Part shown: positions 34,136 through 42,261 of the stretch, piece after piece
Numbering within the stretch: position 1 is the stretch's first letter
Layout of the letters: the number at the start of each line of letters is the position of its first letter
Source: GCA-002712045 sp028112705
GTDB lineage: Bacteria; Pseudomonadota; Alphaproteobacteria; Rhodobacterales; Rhodobacteraceae
DNA length: 64,000 bases
Direction: 5' to 3'
NCBI GenBank assembly: GCA_028112705.1
Contig: JAOGYN010000007.1
Coordinates: 1 to 64,000 of the forward strand
Program-made: the position numbers and the translations under genes
The notes under the pieces: generated by a model
Database searches by the model: none
Seen by the model: only the letters and a program-made list of their open reading frames with translations
Told to the model about the DNA's origin: nothing

Positions 34136-34900
34136 TTACGTTTTTCGCGGAGTGGCTGCTGGTTTTCCACCAGGCTTTGTTAAACCTTCCAAAATCACCA
34201 AAGGTTTGCGTACAATTGCACCTAACCCTGGCCTAGTTGGAGCAGGAATTTGCTTGTAAACTTCCAACATCAAAACGCCTCCTGCAAAATGACGCGAAAG
34301 TTTTGACGCAGCTGCTTCCCAACTAGGGGACAGTTTTTGCCAAAACTTTTTGTCGCTTGGAGGAAAAAATAAAGCAGCCTTATGAGTTTTTGGCAAGAGT
34401 CCACATGCACTCGCCTGTCGCTCCAATTGACCTAACGAATATGGGCTTCCCAAGGCGAACGGGGTACTATCACGCCTAGCCCAAAGGCCAAGTCTGTTAG
34501 GCACGATAAATAGCGCGCGCCCTCCTGGGCCTAAAACCCGATACACTTCCAAGAGAAGATCCCTAGGATTTTCACAGGTTTCTAAACCGTGTAAAATCAC
34601 TAATCTGTCAATAAAACCAGTAGAAAGTGGCCATTGTGTTTCTTCACAAAGAAGACTTATATTTCTGTTAGCAGCAGGCCATGCCATAATGCCTTGTTCG
34701 TTAGGCATAAGAACCAAACCTCTTTTAGCATCTTTTAAAAGTGACGACATGACAGGTAAAGGAAAACCATACCCCGCAACTGTCAGACCTTTCGTGTTTG
34801 GCCAAAAATGCAAAACCTTCTCTGATAAGATTTTTTGCGCTAAAACACCTAATCTTGTATTATAATAGAAACTATAAAGCTCTTGGACATCTTGATACAT
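34136..34900 (-). CDS. Class I SAM-dependent methyltransferase-like protein
   Basis: The 254-residue protein resembles Methyltransf_11 domains: TVAGYGFPLPVMSSLLKDA for the nucleotide-binding region (the usual GxGxG is loosened to AGYGFP), then RLVILHGLETCENPRDLLLE and VYRVLGPGGRALFIVPNRLG. The C terminus is basic and Pro/Gly-rich. Substrate unknown. It is divergent from clpA and codirectional with atpH but separated by more than 250 bases. Confidence 0.82.
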   Translation of the reverse strand: MYQDVQELYSFYYNTRLGVLAQKILSEKVLHFWPNTKGLTVAGYGFPLPVMSSLLKDAKRGLVLMPNEQGIMAWPAANRNISLLCEETQWPLSTGFIDRLVILHGLETCENPRDLLLEVYRVLGPGGRALFIVPNRLGLWARRDSTPFALGSPYSLGQLERQASACGLLPKTHKAALFFPPSDKKFWQKLSPSWEAAASKLSRHFAGGVLMLEVYKQIPAPTRPGLGAIVRKPLVILEGLTKPGGKPAATPRKT

Positions 34901-34966
34901 AAGTTTTCTCTCAAACTAACTATTTAAACTTAATAAAAATTCAATTAAAAAACTAGTTAAATGAGC

Positions 34967-34991
34967 AAAACCTAAAAAAAAATTAGGTTTT
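34967..34991. repeat. Perfect inverted repeat upstream of clpA
   Basis: AAAACCTAA (34967-34975) and TTAGGTTTT (34983-34991) form a perfect 9-base stem around seven A residues. It lies in the divergent methyltransferase/clpA promoter region, just before the heat-shock-like promoter. It could be a regulator site, or part of the methyltransferase leader on the minus strand. Confidence 0.5.
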
Positions 34992-35014
34992 ACAAAAAAA
35001 AACACTTTTAGGGG

Positions 35015-35041
35015 TTGAAGCTAAGACAATAAACCCGATGT
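35015..35041 (+). promoter_or_regulatory. Possible heat-shock (sigma-32-type) promoter of clpA
   Basis: TTGAAG (35015-35020), a 13-base spacer and CCCGATGT (35034-35041) each differ by one base from TTGAAA and CCCCATnT, with the same spacing as the hsp20 promoter in this window. It would give a leader of about 40 bases before the GTG start. Confidence 0.5.
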
Positions 35042-35086
35042 TATTTAAAAAAGCAAATAAAATAACCTACGTAAGGAAATTATAAA

Positions 35087-37411
35087 GTGCCTTCATTTTC
35101 CACAACTTTAGAGACAGCAATACACACCTCTCTTGCTTTAGCAGCAGCTCGCAAGCACGAGCTTGCCACCTTAGAGCACTTATTGCTTGCATTATTAGAT
35201 GAGCCAGAAGCCGCAAACGTCATGAAGGCCTGTAGCGTTGATTTAAAGATTTTACGCAAAAACTTATCACAATATTTAGATGAAGAACTTTCGTCTCTTG
35301 TATCAGAAACAAAAGAGTTTGATTCAACCCCAACTACTGCATTTCAAAGAGTAATTCAAAGAGCTGCGATTCATGTTCAGAGCAGTGGACGATCTGAAGT
35401 AACAGGGGCAAACGTATTAGTGGCGATTTTTGCTGAACGAGAAAGTAATGCAGCTTATTTCTTACAGGAACAAGAAATGACCCGCTATGATGCTGTAAAT
35501 TATATTGCACATGGTGTAGCGAAGGATCCATCTTTCAGTGAACAAAGACCCATAACCGGGTCAGATGACATTGATGGGCAATTTGAAAATCAAGAGAGTA
35601 AAGAAGAAATTCCCGAAAGTGCTTTGAGCAAATATTGCATTGATTTAAACGCAAAGGCCCTAGAGGGTGAAATAGACCCATTAATTGGAAGAACTCTAGA
35701 AGTAGAAAGATGCATACAGATTTTATGCCGCCGACGTAAAAACAATCCACTTCTAGTGGGGGATCCAGGAGTTGGCAAAACAGCCATCGCAGAGGGGCTG
35801 GCCTTCAAAATTGTTAATAAAAAAACTCCAATAATATTATCTAAGACTACAATATATTCATTGGATATGGGCGCGTTGTTGGCAGGCACAAGATATCGTG
35901 GTGACTTTGAGGAACGATTAAAAGCCGTTATGACAGAACTTGAAGATCATCCGGATGCCGTTCTATTTATTGACGAGATTCACACGGTAATAGGTGCTGG
36001 TGCAACTAGTGGTGGCGCAATGGATGCATCAAACCTATTAAAACCTTCATTGCAAGGTGGTAAACTTCGTTGCATGGGCTCTACAACTTATAAAGAATTC
36101 AGACAACACTTTGAAAAGGACCGAGCATTAGCGCGTAGATTTCAGAAAATTGATGTGGTTGAACCTTCAATAGATGATTCAATCAAAATATTAAAAGGCT
36201 TAAAGCCCTACTTTGAAGAGCACCATAATGTTAAGTATTCTATTGATGCTATAAAATCAGCTGTGGAATTAGCTTCAAGATATATTAACGATCGAAAGCT
36301 TCCAGATAAGGCTATAGATGTTATAGATGAAGCAGGTGCAGCGCAGCATTTATTGCCTGAGAATAAAAGGCGTCGCAATATAGGACAAAAAGAAATTGAA
36401 GCCGTGGTTGCCAAGATTGCTCGTATTCCACCTAAAAACGTGTCAAAAGATGATGCCGAAGTTTTACGTGATTTAGAAAGTAAATTGAAAACTGTAGTCT
36501 TTGGTCAAGATAAAGCAATTTCAGCCTTAGCGTCTGCCATTAAACTAAGCCGTGCAGGTCTGCGTGAACCTGAAAAACCAATTGGGAATTATTTATTTGC
36601 TGGCCCTACTGGCGTAGGGAAAACTGAAGTTGCTCGCCAACTAGCAGATACTCTTGGTATTGAACTTTTAAGGTTTGATATGTCTGAGTATATGGAAAAA
36701 CACGCTGTATCCCGTCTTATTGGAGCACCACCAGGATATGTAGGGTTTGATCAAGGTGGTATGTTGACTGATGGAATAGATCAAAATCCACATTGCGTTC
36801 TTTTGTTAGATGAGATTGAAAAGGCTCACCCAGATGTTTTCAATATACTTTTACAAGTAATGGATTATGGCAAGTTAACCGATCACAATGGTCGTTCTGT
36901 AGATTTTCGAAATGTAATAATTATAATGACATCCAACGCAGGTGCAGCCGAACAAGCAAAAGCTGCTATTGGCTTTGGTAAATCATTGAGAGAAGATGAA
37001 GATACTATGGCAATCGAGAGAATATTCTCACCCGAGTTTAGAAATAGATTAGATTCTATTATAAGTTTCTCCACTCTACCAAAGGAAATAATAATACAAG
37101 TAGTTGATAAATTTGTTGTTCAGTTAGAGGCGCAGCTAATGGATCGTAATGTAGCGATTGAATTGAGCAAGACAGCAGCTGAGTGGTTAGGTAATAAGGG
37201 TTATGATACTCGTATGGGCGCTAGACCATTAGCGCGTGTAATCCAAGAGTACATCAAAAAACCTTTAGCAGAAGAGCTTTTATTTGGAAAACTGTCAAAA
37301 GGTGGATTAGTAAAAATTGGGATTAAGAATGGCAAAATCGACCTAAGAATAATAGAACCTGAGCATACCTTAATTAGCCGAAAAAAAGTACCACTTTTAT
37401 CAGCAAAATAA
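35087..37411 (+). CDS. clpA: ClpA, ATP-dependent Clp protease ATPase subunit
   Basis: The 774-residue AAA+ unfoldase feeds substrates to ClpP, with ClpS as adaptor for N-degrons. The N domain (ARKHELATLEHLLLALLDEP) is followed by D1 with GDPGVGKTAIAEGLA near residue 225 and D2 with GPTGVGKTEVARQLA near 505. The IGAPPGYVGFDQGG pore/sensor region is typical. It starts with GTG after AAGGA. Length is close to E. coli ClpA (758). clpS is encoded about 20 kb away; clpP is not in the window. Its stop is 3 bases from the stop of the convergent OmpA-like gene. Confidence 0.96.
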   Translation: MPSFSTTLETAIHTSLALAAARKHELATLEHLLLALLDEPEAANVMKACSVDLKILRKNLSQYLDEELSSLVSETKEFDSTPTTAFQRVIQRAAIHVQSSGRSEVTGANVLVAIFAERESNAAYFLQEQEMTRYDAVNYIAHGVAKDPSFSEQRPITGSDDIDGQFENQESKEEIPESALSKYCIDLNAKALEGEIDPLIGRTLEVERCIQILCRRRKNNPLLVGDPGVGKTAIAEGLAFKIVNKKTPIILSKTTIYSLDMGALLAGTRYRGDFEERLKAVMTELEDHPDAVLFIDEIHTVIGAGATSGGAMDASNLLKPSLQGGKLRCMGSTTYKEFRQHFEKDRALARRFQKIDVVEPSIDDSIKILKGLKPYFEEHHNVKYSIDAIKSAVELASRYINDRKLPDKAIDVIDEAGAAQHLLPENKRRRNIGQKEIEAVVAKIARIPPKNVSKDDAEVLRDLESKLKTVVFGQDKAISALASAIKLSRAGLREPEKPIGNYLFAGPTGVGKTEVARQLADTLGIELLRFDMSEYMEKHAVSRLIGAPPGYVGFDQGGMLTDGIDQNPHCVLLLDEIEKAHPDVFNILLQVMDYGKLTDHNGRSVDFRNVIIIMTSNAGAAEQAKAAIGFGKSLREDEDTMAIERIFSPEFRNRLDSIISFSTLPKEIIIQVVDKFVVQLEAQLMDRNVAIELSKTAAEWLGNKGYDTRMGARPLARVIQEYIKKPLAEELLFGKLSKGGLVKIGIKNGKIDLRIIEPEHTLISRKKVPLLSAK

Positions 37412-37414
37412 TTA

Positions 37415-39424
37415 TTACCTTTCTGTAAGTTTTATCTCAATTCGTCTATTTTGATCTCGGGCTTTTTCTGAGTTTTCTTTGTTGACTGGTTGATATTCAC
37501 CAAATCCTGTTGCAGCAAGCCTATAAGCCGGAACATTTAAAAATTCTTGCATATACAAAACGACTGATAAAGCTCTTGCTTGAGATAATTCCCAATTATT
37601 CTTGTATTTACCGCCTTTTATTTTCTTATCGTCTGTATGACCATCCACACGCAAAATCCAATCAATATTGGAAGGTATCTTATCCGAAATTGATAAAATT
37701 AAATTCGCGATTTGTTTAATTTGTTTCTTGCCACCTTCTGATAAAACAGCTTCACCGGAACTAAATAAGATTTCAGACGAAAATACAAACCTATCTCCAG
37801 ATATTTTTACACCTTCCTGCATTTCAAGTAATTTTCTAATTTCGCCAAAAAATTCTGATTTAAAATTTTCTAATTTAGTATTTTTTTCTTGTAATAACTT
37901 CGCTTGCTCATCCAATAATTTAGCATTATCGATTTCTAGTTTAGCTTTCGCTCTTTCTGAGTCTGCTTTAGCTTTTTCTACCTCTGCCTTTGCCTTTTCA
38001 ATCTTAGCTTTTTCTTTTTCTTTCTGAGCAAGTTTTGCAAGTGCAATATTTAAATTAGATCCAAATGTTAGAAGCTGCACGTTAGTATCACTTGCCTCTT
38101 CGGCCGCAGCGTCTAGCAAATCTTGTAAGGAGCCTAATTGTTTTTGAAGGGTAGCCACTTGCTGGATCAAAACTTCTGTTTCTAGCTGAGCTTCAGCTGA
38201 TTTTTCTTTTTCCTTTGATAACAAATCTGCGGCAGAATTTAACAAAATAGACTGCTGTTGCGATATAGTTAATTTAGCTTTGTTACTGTCTTGCAGTCTT
38301 AGCTTTTCAGCCAATGCTAATGTCAAACGTTCTTCTAGAGTCGCCTCAACTAAAGATGAGCTTTTTTTCAATTCACTAAACTCATTCTCACGCATGAATA
38401 ACTCTGAAGTTATTTTTTCTATTTCTCTTCTATATTCCTGAGAATTTAATAAAGCTTCAGTAAGGGTTTTACTCAAATCATTTTTAACGGTTCGTGCCGC
38501 AGCCAATAATGTTAACGTATTCTCAGCTCTTTTTCGCTGTTCTTCTAATGCTAGAGCCATCGATGCAAGTTCAGCTGTACTATTTCTTAGTTTCTCCCGC
38601 AAACTTTCTACAATTGCCATTTGAGTTAAGCGTTTCTTCTCTTCTGTTGATAACTTTTCTGATTTTTCATTCAGCTTTGATTGCAATATTTCTTTAGCTG
38701 CCAATTCAATTAATCGTCTCTTGTCCATTGCATCAAGATCTGAATTTAATTCACTAACTGATATCTCTAATTCAATCACTTCTGAATTTGTAGTGGCTAT
38801 TGATGCCAAAGCGTCCTGAAGGCTTGAATCCATTTCAGCAATTTCTACCTGTTTTTGGTTCAACAATAGTTCCAAGGCATCAGCCTCAGCGGCTGCCAAA
38901 CGCGCCTTCTCAGTCTCAAGATCCGTTTCTTCTCTTGCTTGCGATAAAGCAATCTGTAGAGCATCCTTTTTGGAAATCTCTATAGCCTTATCTGAAATTA
39001 CCATTTCCAAACGTGTTGATAATTCATTTTTTTCTGAAAGCAATGCCGCAACCTGTGCTTCAAAATTATCAATATTCTCCGATTGCTCTCTTGTTTTTTG
39101 AGTTAATGTTGCAATTAAAATTGACTGTATTTCAGACTTTGACGTTGCCTCTCCAAGACTGATGTCCAAATCTTTTATTGTACCTTCCAGGCTAAAAGAT
39201 TTTTGTTGTTCCAATCCTAACGCTTCTGCCAAACTTGCCACTTGTTGGCTCAATGAGTTTAATTCCGAATCTTGGCTATTAATAGTATCTCGCAACATAA
39301 ACTGCACTATCATAAAAATTGACATAAGAAAAAATAACATAAGTAACAAAGCCGTCATGGCATCAACAAAACCAGGCCATATTGCGGTAGGTATATTATT
39401 TTTACTGCGCCTTGAGAGACTCAA
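37415..39424 (-). CDS. MotB/OmpA-like protein with one membrane helix and long coiled coil
   Basis: The 669-residue protein has one N-terminal membrane helix (residues 18-43) with the MotB/ExbD-like Asp21 in WPGFVDAMTALLLML. About 480 residues of alpha-helical, Glu/Lys/Ala/Leu-rich coiled coil follow, including short KAK- and EKAK-type repeats near residues 460-510. A C-terminal OmpA/Pal-type peptidoglycan-binding domain has DWILRVDGHTDDKKIKGG, LSQARALSVVLYM and ATGFGEYQPV. It resembles a stator B subunit reaching across the periplasm. It starts with TTG, 3 bases after the ExbB/MotA-like gene. No flagellar or Tol genes are nearby, so the motor's task is unknown. Confidence 0.85.
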   Translation of the reverse strand: MSLSRRSKNNIPTAIWPGFVDAMTALLLMLFFLMSIFMIVQFMLRDTINSQDSELNSLSQQVASLAEALGLEQQKSFSLEGTIKDLDISLGEATSKSEIQSILIATLTQKTREQSENIDNFEAQVAALLSEKNELSTRLEMVISDKAIEISKKDALQIALSQAREETDLETEKARLAAAEADALELLLNQKQVEIAEMDSSLQDALASIATTNSEVIELEISVSELNSDLDAMDKRRLIELAAKEILQSKLNEKSEKLSTEEKKRLTQMAIVESLREKLRNSTAELASMALALEEQRKRAENTLTLLAAARTVKNDLSKTLTEALLNSQEYRREIEKITSELFMRENEFSELKKSSSLVEATLEERLTLALAEKLRLQDSNKAKLTISQQQSILLNSAADLLSKEKEKSAEAQLETEVLIQQVATLQKQLGSLQDLLDAAAEEASDTNVQLLTFGSNLNIALAKLAQKEKEKAKIEKAKAEVEKAKADSERAKAKLEIDNAKLLDEQAKLLQEKNTKLENFKSEFFGEIRKLLEMQEGVKISGDRFVFSSEILFSSGEAVLSEGGKKQIKQIANLILSISDKIPSNIDWILRVDGHTDDKKIKGGKYKNNWELSQARALSVVLYMQEFLNVPAYRLAATGFGEYQPVNKENSEKARDQNRRIEIKLTER

Positions 39425-39427
39425 AAC

Positions 39428-40675
39428 TTAATCCTTTCTTGAACGAATTGGGGTATCTTTCACAACTTGTGATTGGTCAGATATTTTAATTGCCTCCAAA
39501 ATTCGGCCAAGATCCTCTCTTAAGTCACCGGTTGTCTCTCTATAGTTTAGAGGAAGCTCTTCTAAAGCTCTCAGCAAGTTAGCGTCTATATTTCGGAGGT
39601 TCATTCTTACCTCAGAATTATCACTTTCCATTAATAAGCGTTCTAACAACTTTTCCTGCCCACTAACTAATGTTGTTAATGCATCCAAGCTTTTTGCGTA
39701 TTGATAAGTTTGCTCACCATCATTATCATCAGAATTATCTGCAATTATCCGAAGTGTAGTAATTAAATCATCCATCTTTTGATCAGAATTTAACCGAGCC
39801 TCATCAGCTTTGCTTAGAGATGTCTCTAACGTCTGTAGTGCTGAGGCCACCTTATTCAAAGCATCACTAATTTGATCACCCATCTGATCAAGAACCTCAT
39901 CAAGAATCCCATTCGAAGATTGAGGCCCTCCATCACTGTCGACACTAGCCAAATTAACTCTTGTGATGGAGGAAAGCCAATCTTCTAATTGACGATAAAA
40001 TCGATTTTGACCATGGCTGGCAAATAACTCAAGAACACCAACAACAAGAGATCCAGCCAGACCTAACAAAGATGAGGCGAATGCTGTTCCCATTCCCCCA
40101 AGTTGATTTTCAAGACCCGTCATCAAACGTCCAAAAACCTCAACACTGCCTTCGTTCTCCGATGGATTTAGGCTTCTGATTGTTTCCACAACGGCGGGCA
40201 CAGTTGTAGCCAAACCGTAAAATGTCCCTAAAAGTCCTAGAAATATTAAAAGGTTATTTATGTATCGAGTAATCTCCCTGGCTTCATCAATTCTTGATGC
40301 AACCGATTCCATTATTGAATGTGAAGCAGCAGTTCCTATCTTCATTTTGGACTGTCTGATTCTCATTAAAGAAACGAGAGAGCTCAATAATCGAGGTGGG
40401 TTTCCCGCAAAACTACCATCCGCATCGGTGAACCTTTTTAACCAACTTATAGACGAAATTAGTGCAAAAACCTGCATAAAACATGCTAATACGCCAATGC
40501 CAAATACACCTATAATAAAGCCATTTAGATATATATTTGCTTCATAAATAGAGATCAACAAATCTTGTGCCAAATATCCACCAACCCCTATTAGGGCAGA
40601 AATTGCTAACATAACTACAATTTGCCTAATTGGCTGCGTGAACTGACGAGTTGCCTCAACTTCTATCATGACCAT
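39428..40675 (-). CDS. MotA/ExbB-like membrane protein
   Basis: The 415-residue protein has hydrophobic segments near residues 15-35, 45-75, 145-165 and 190-225. The MotA/TolQ/ExbB proton-channel region is recognisable in LLIFLGLLGTFYGLATTVPA and GMGTAFASSLLGLAGSLVVG. A long cytoplasmic tail follows, with heptad-like sequence (VASALQTLETSLSKADEARL). With the adjacent MotB/OmpA-like protein it should form a proton-driven membrane motor. Acidic residues dominate the tail. The start ATG follows AGGGAA. Confidence 0.85.
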   Translation of the reverse strand: MVMIEVEATRQFTQPIRQIVVMLAISALIGVGGYLAQDLLISIYEANIYLNGFIIGVFGIGVLACFMQVFALISSISWLKRFTDADGSFAGNPPRLLSSLVSLMRIRQSKMKIGTAASHSIMESVASRIDEAREITRYINNLLIFLGLLGTFYGLATTVPAVVETIRSLNPSENEGSVEVFGRLMTGLENQLGGMGTAFASSLLGLAGSLVVGVLELFASHGQNRFYRQLEDWLSSITRVNLASVDSDGGPQSSNGILDEVLDQMGDQISDALNKVASALQTLETSLSKADEARLNSDQKMDDLITTLRIIADNSDDNDGEQTYQYAKSLDALTTLVSGQEKLLERLLMESDNSEVRMNLRNIDANLLRALEELPLNYRETTGDLREDLGRILEAIKISDQSQVVKDTPIRSRKD

Positions 40676-40818
40676 CTGTTTTCCCTAAGTTTATAAATAA
40701 TATTAGAACTTTAAAGCTTTATTTTTATAGATCAAACTTCAACATTCAAAATACATATAACAGATAATTTTCAATAAATAAACAAACGCTATATTAAAAA
40801 TAACTAGATAATTATAAA

Positions 40819-41181
40819 TTATAGTGGCCGAATTTTTGGTACAACACTTTTAAAAATAGGAACCGTACTTCCCATTATATAAACTCGTGTCGTCTTTTTC
40901 TTCTTCACTGTAATTTTTTTCAATTTATAAATTGTAGGATTTTGTACAGATAATATTTTATTTTCTATTCGAAAAACTGGGCGAAGTGATTTTATTAAAG
41001 GTAAATCTTCAACTTGTCCCTTTTTAAAAGATTCTGTCATACTAATTTGAGAGATTTCAAACATCCTTTTTGATGGGACAATTGAAGTTAAAACAGTTTG
41101 TTCAGCCGCAACGTTCGATGTACAAAAAGCTAAACAAAATATAAAAATATAAACTTGTTTATTAATTAGATAATTTATCAT
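40819..41181 (-). CDS. Small secreted or periplasmic protein of unknown function
   Basis: The 120-residue product has a plausible Sec signal peptide (hydrophobic IFIFCLAFCTSNVAA, cleavage near AEQT). The mature part is basic, with ITVKKKKTTRVYIMGSTVP near residue 90 and no cysteine. I do not recognise a family. Its start overlaps the end of the prephenate dehydrogenase gene by 20 bases, so it may be cotranscribed with it. Codon use looks like the neighbours. A 143-base AT-rich gap separates it from the MotA/ExbB-like gene; I see nothing definite there. Confidence 0.6.
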   Translation of the reverse strand: MINYLINKQVYIFIFCLAFCTSNVAAEQTVLTSIVPSKRMFEISQISMTESFKKGQVEDLPLIKSLRPVFRIENKILSVQNPTIYKLKKITVKKKKTTRVYIMGSTVPIFKSVVPKIRPL

Positions 41182-42112
41182 TTTTTTCTATAACTTCTGC
41201 AGAATCTCTTCGCCCAAAATCGGGTGAATCTGTATCTTGCCCAGCATCAACTATGCCGCGTCGAATCTTCCTTGTTCGGGAAAAGTATTCATGTAAAAAT
41301 TCCCCATCACCTTTTCTGATAGCCCGTTGTAAAGAAAATAGTTCCTCCGTAAATCTTCCTAAAATTTCTAATGTTGCTTCCTTATTATGTAAAAAAACAT
41401 CTCGCCACATTGTTGGATCCGAAGCAGCAATTCGAGTAAAATCACGAAATCCAGCCGCCGAATAATTAACCACTTCTGAGTTAGTCACTCGTCTCAAATC
41501 ATCTGCAACACCTACCATGGTGTAGGCAATTAAGTGAGGAGAATGTGATGTTACTGCTAAAACTAAATCATGATGTTTGGCATCCATGGTATCAACACGA
41601 GCCCCCAGCCTTTGCCACATTTCAGTTAATTTAGACAAGGCAACTTCATCAGTATTAGGAAGTGGCGTTAGCAAGCACCAACGATCTTTAAACAATTCTG
41701 CAAAACCTGATTCTGGACCAGACCTTTCAGTTCCCGCAACAGGGTGCCCTGGAATAAAATGAACTGAACTTGATAAATGAGGTTTGATTAATGAAATGAC
41801 AGCTTTTTTGACTGAACCAACATCTGTTAAAGTTGCTCCATCTTTCAAGGACGATGAAATTTCTTTTGCAATATCACCCATAACGCCTACTGGTGTGGAA
41901 ATGATCACTAAATCTGCCCCTAGTACAGCTTCCGCAGCACTATCACAGATTTCATCAATGATATTTAATTCTAATGCTTTTTTTCTCGTATTACTAGTTT
42001 TGGCGTGTCCAGAAATAGTAACACAAAGCCCATGTTTTTTTAAACCATGACCTATTGAACTTGCAATCAAGCCTAACCCAATTAGTGCAACCTTCTTGTA
42101 CAATATAGTCAT
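41162..42112 (-). CDS. Prephenate/arogenate dehydrogenase (TyrA/TyrC type)
   Basis: The 316-residue NAD(P)-dependent enzyme acts in tyrosine synthesis. The Rossmann motif is ALIGLGLIASSIGHGLKKHG at the N terminus; LTDVGSVKKAVISLI near residue 96 and FIPGHPVAGTERSGPESG near 117 (catalytic His and GHP motif) are diagnostic, as is VLAVTSHSPHLIAYTM near 187. There is no chorismate mutase or ACT domain. Upstream is a 149-base AT-rich gap after priA that must hold its promoter. Confidence 0.9.
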   Translation of the reverse strand: MTILYKKVALIGLGLIASSIGHGLKKHGLCVTISGHAKTSNTRKKALELNIIDEICDSAAEAVLGADLVIISTPVGVMGDIAKEISSSLKDGATLTDVGSVKKAVISLIKPHLSSSVHFIPGHPVAGTERSGPESGFAELFKDRWCLLTPLPNTDEVALSKLTEMWQRLGARVDTMDAKHHDLVLAVTSHSPHLIAYTMVGVADDLRRVTNSEVVNYSAAGFRDFTRIAASDPTMWRDVFLHNKEATLEILGRFTEELFSLQRAIRKGDGEFLHEYFSRTRKIRRGIVDAGQDTDSPDFGRRDSAEVIEKNDKLSN

Positions 42113-42261
42113 ATTTAAATATTCTTTTCACTCTGGTCTTTTTTAATAAAATTAAAGCACTTAAAAAGTATGTAACAATAGATTTATCCTATACCACAAT
42201 AACAATTAAAAAATTTATTCGCTTGCCTTAAACAATTTAGGACGAAACTTCCATATATTTA

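Noticed and set aside
37415..40675. The MotA/MotB-like pair as a Zorya-type anti-phage system
   Set aside because: Zorya needs adjacent ZorC/ZorD or ZorE genes; the neighbours are clpA and amino-acid or replication housekeeping genes, and the B protein has a long coiled coil and a standard OmpA domain.
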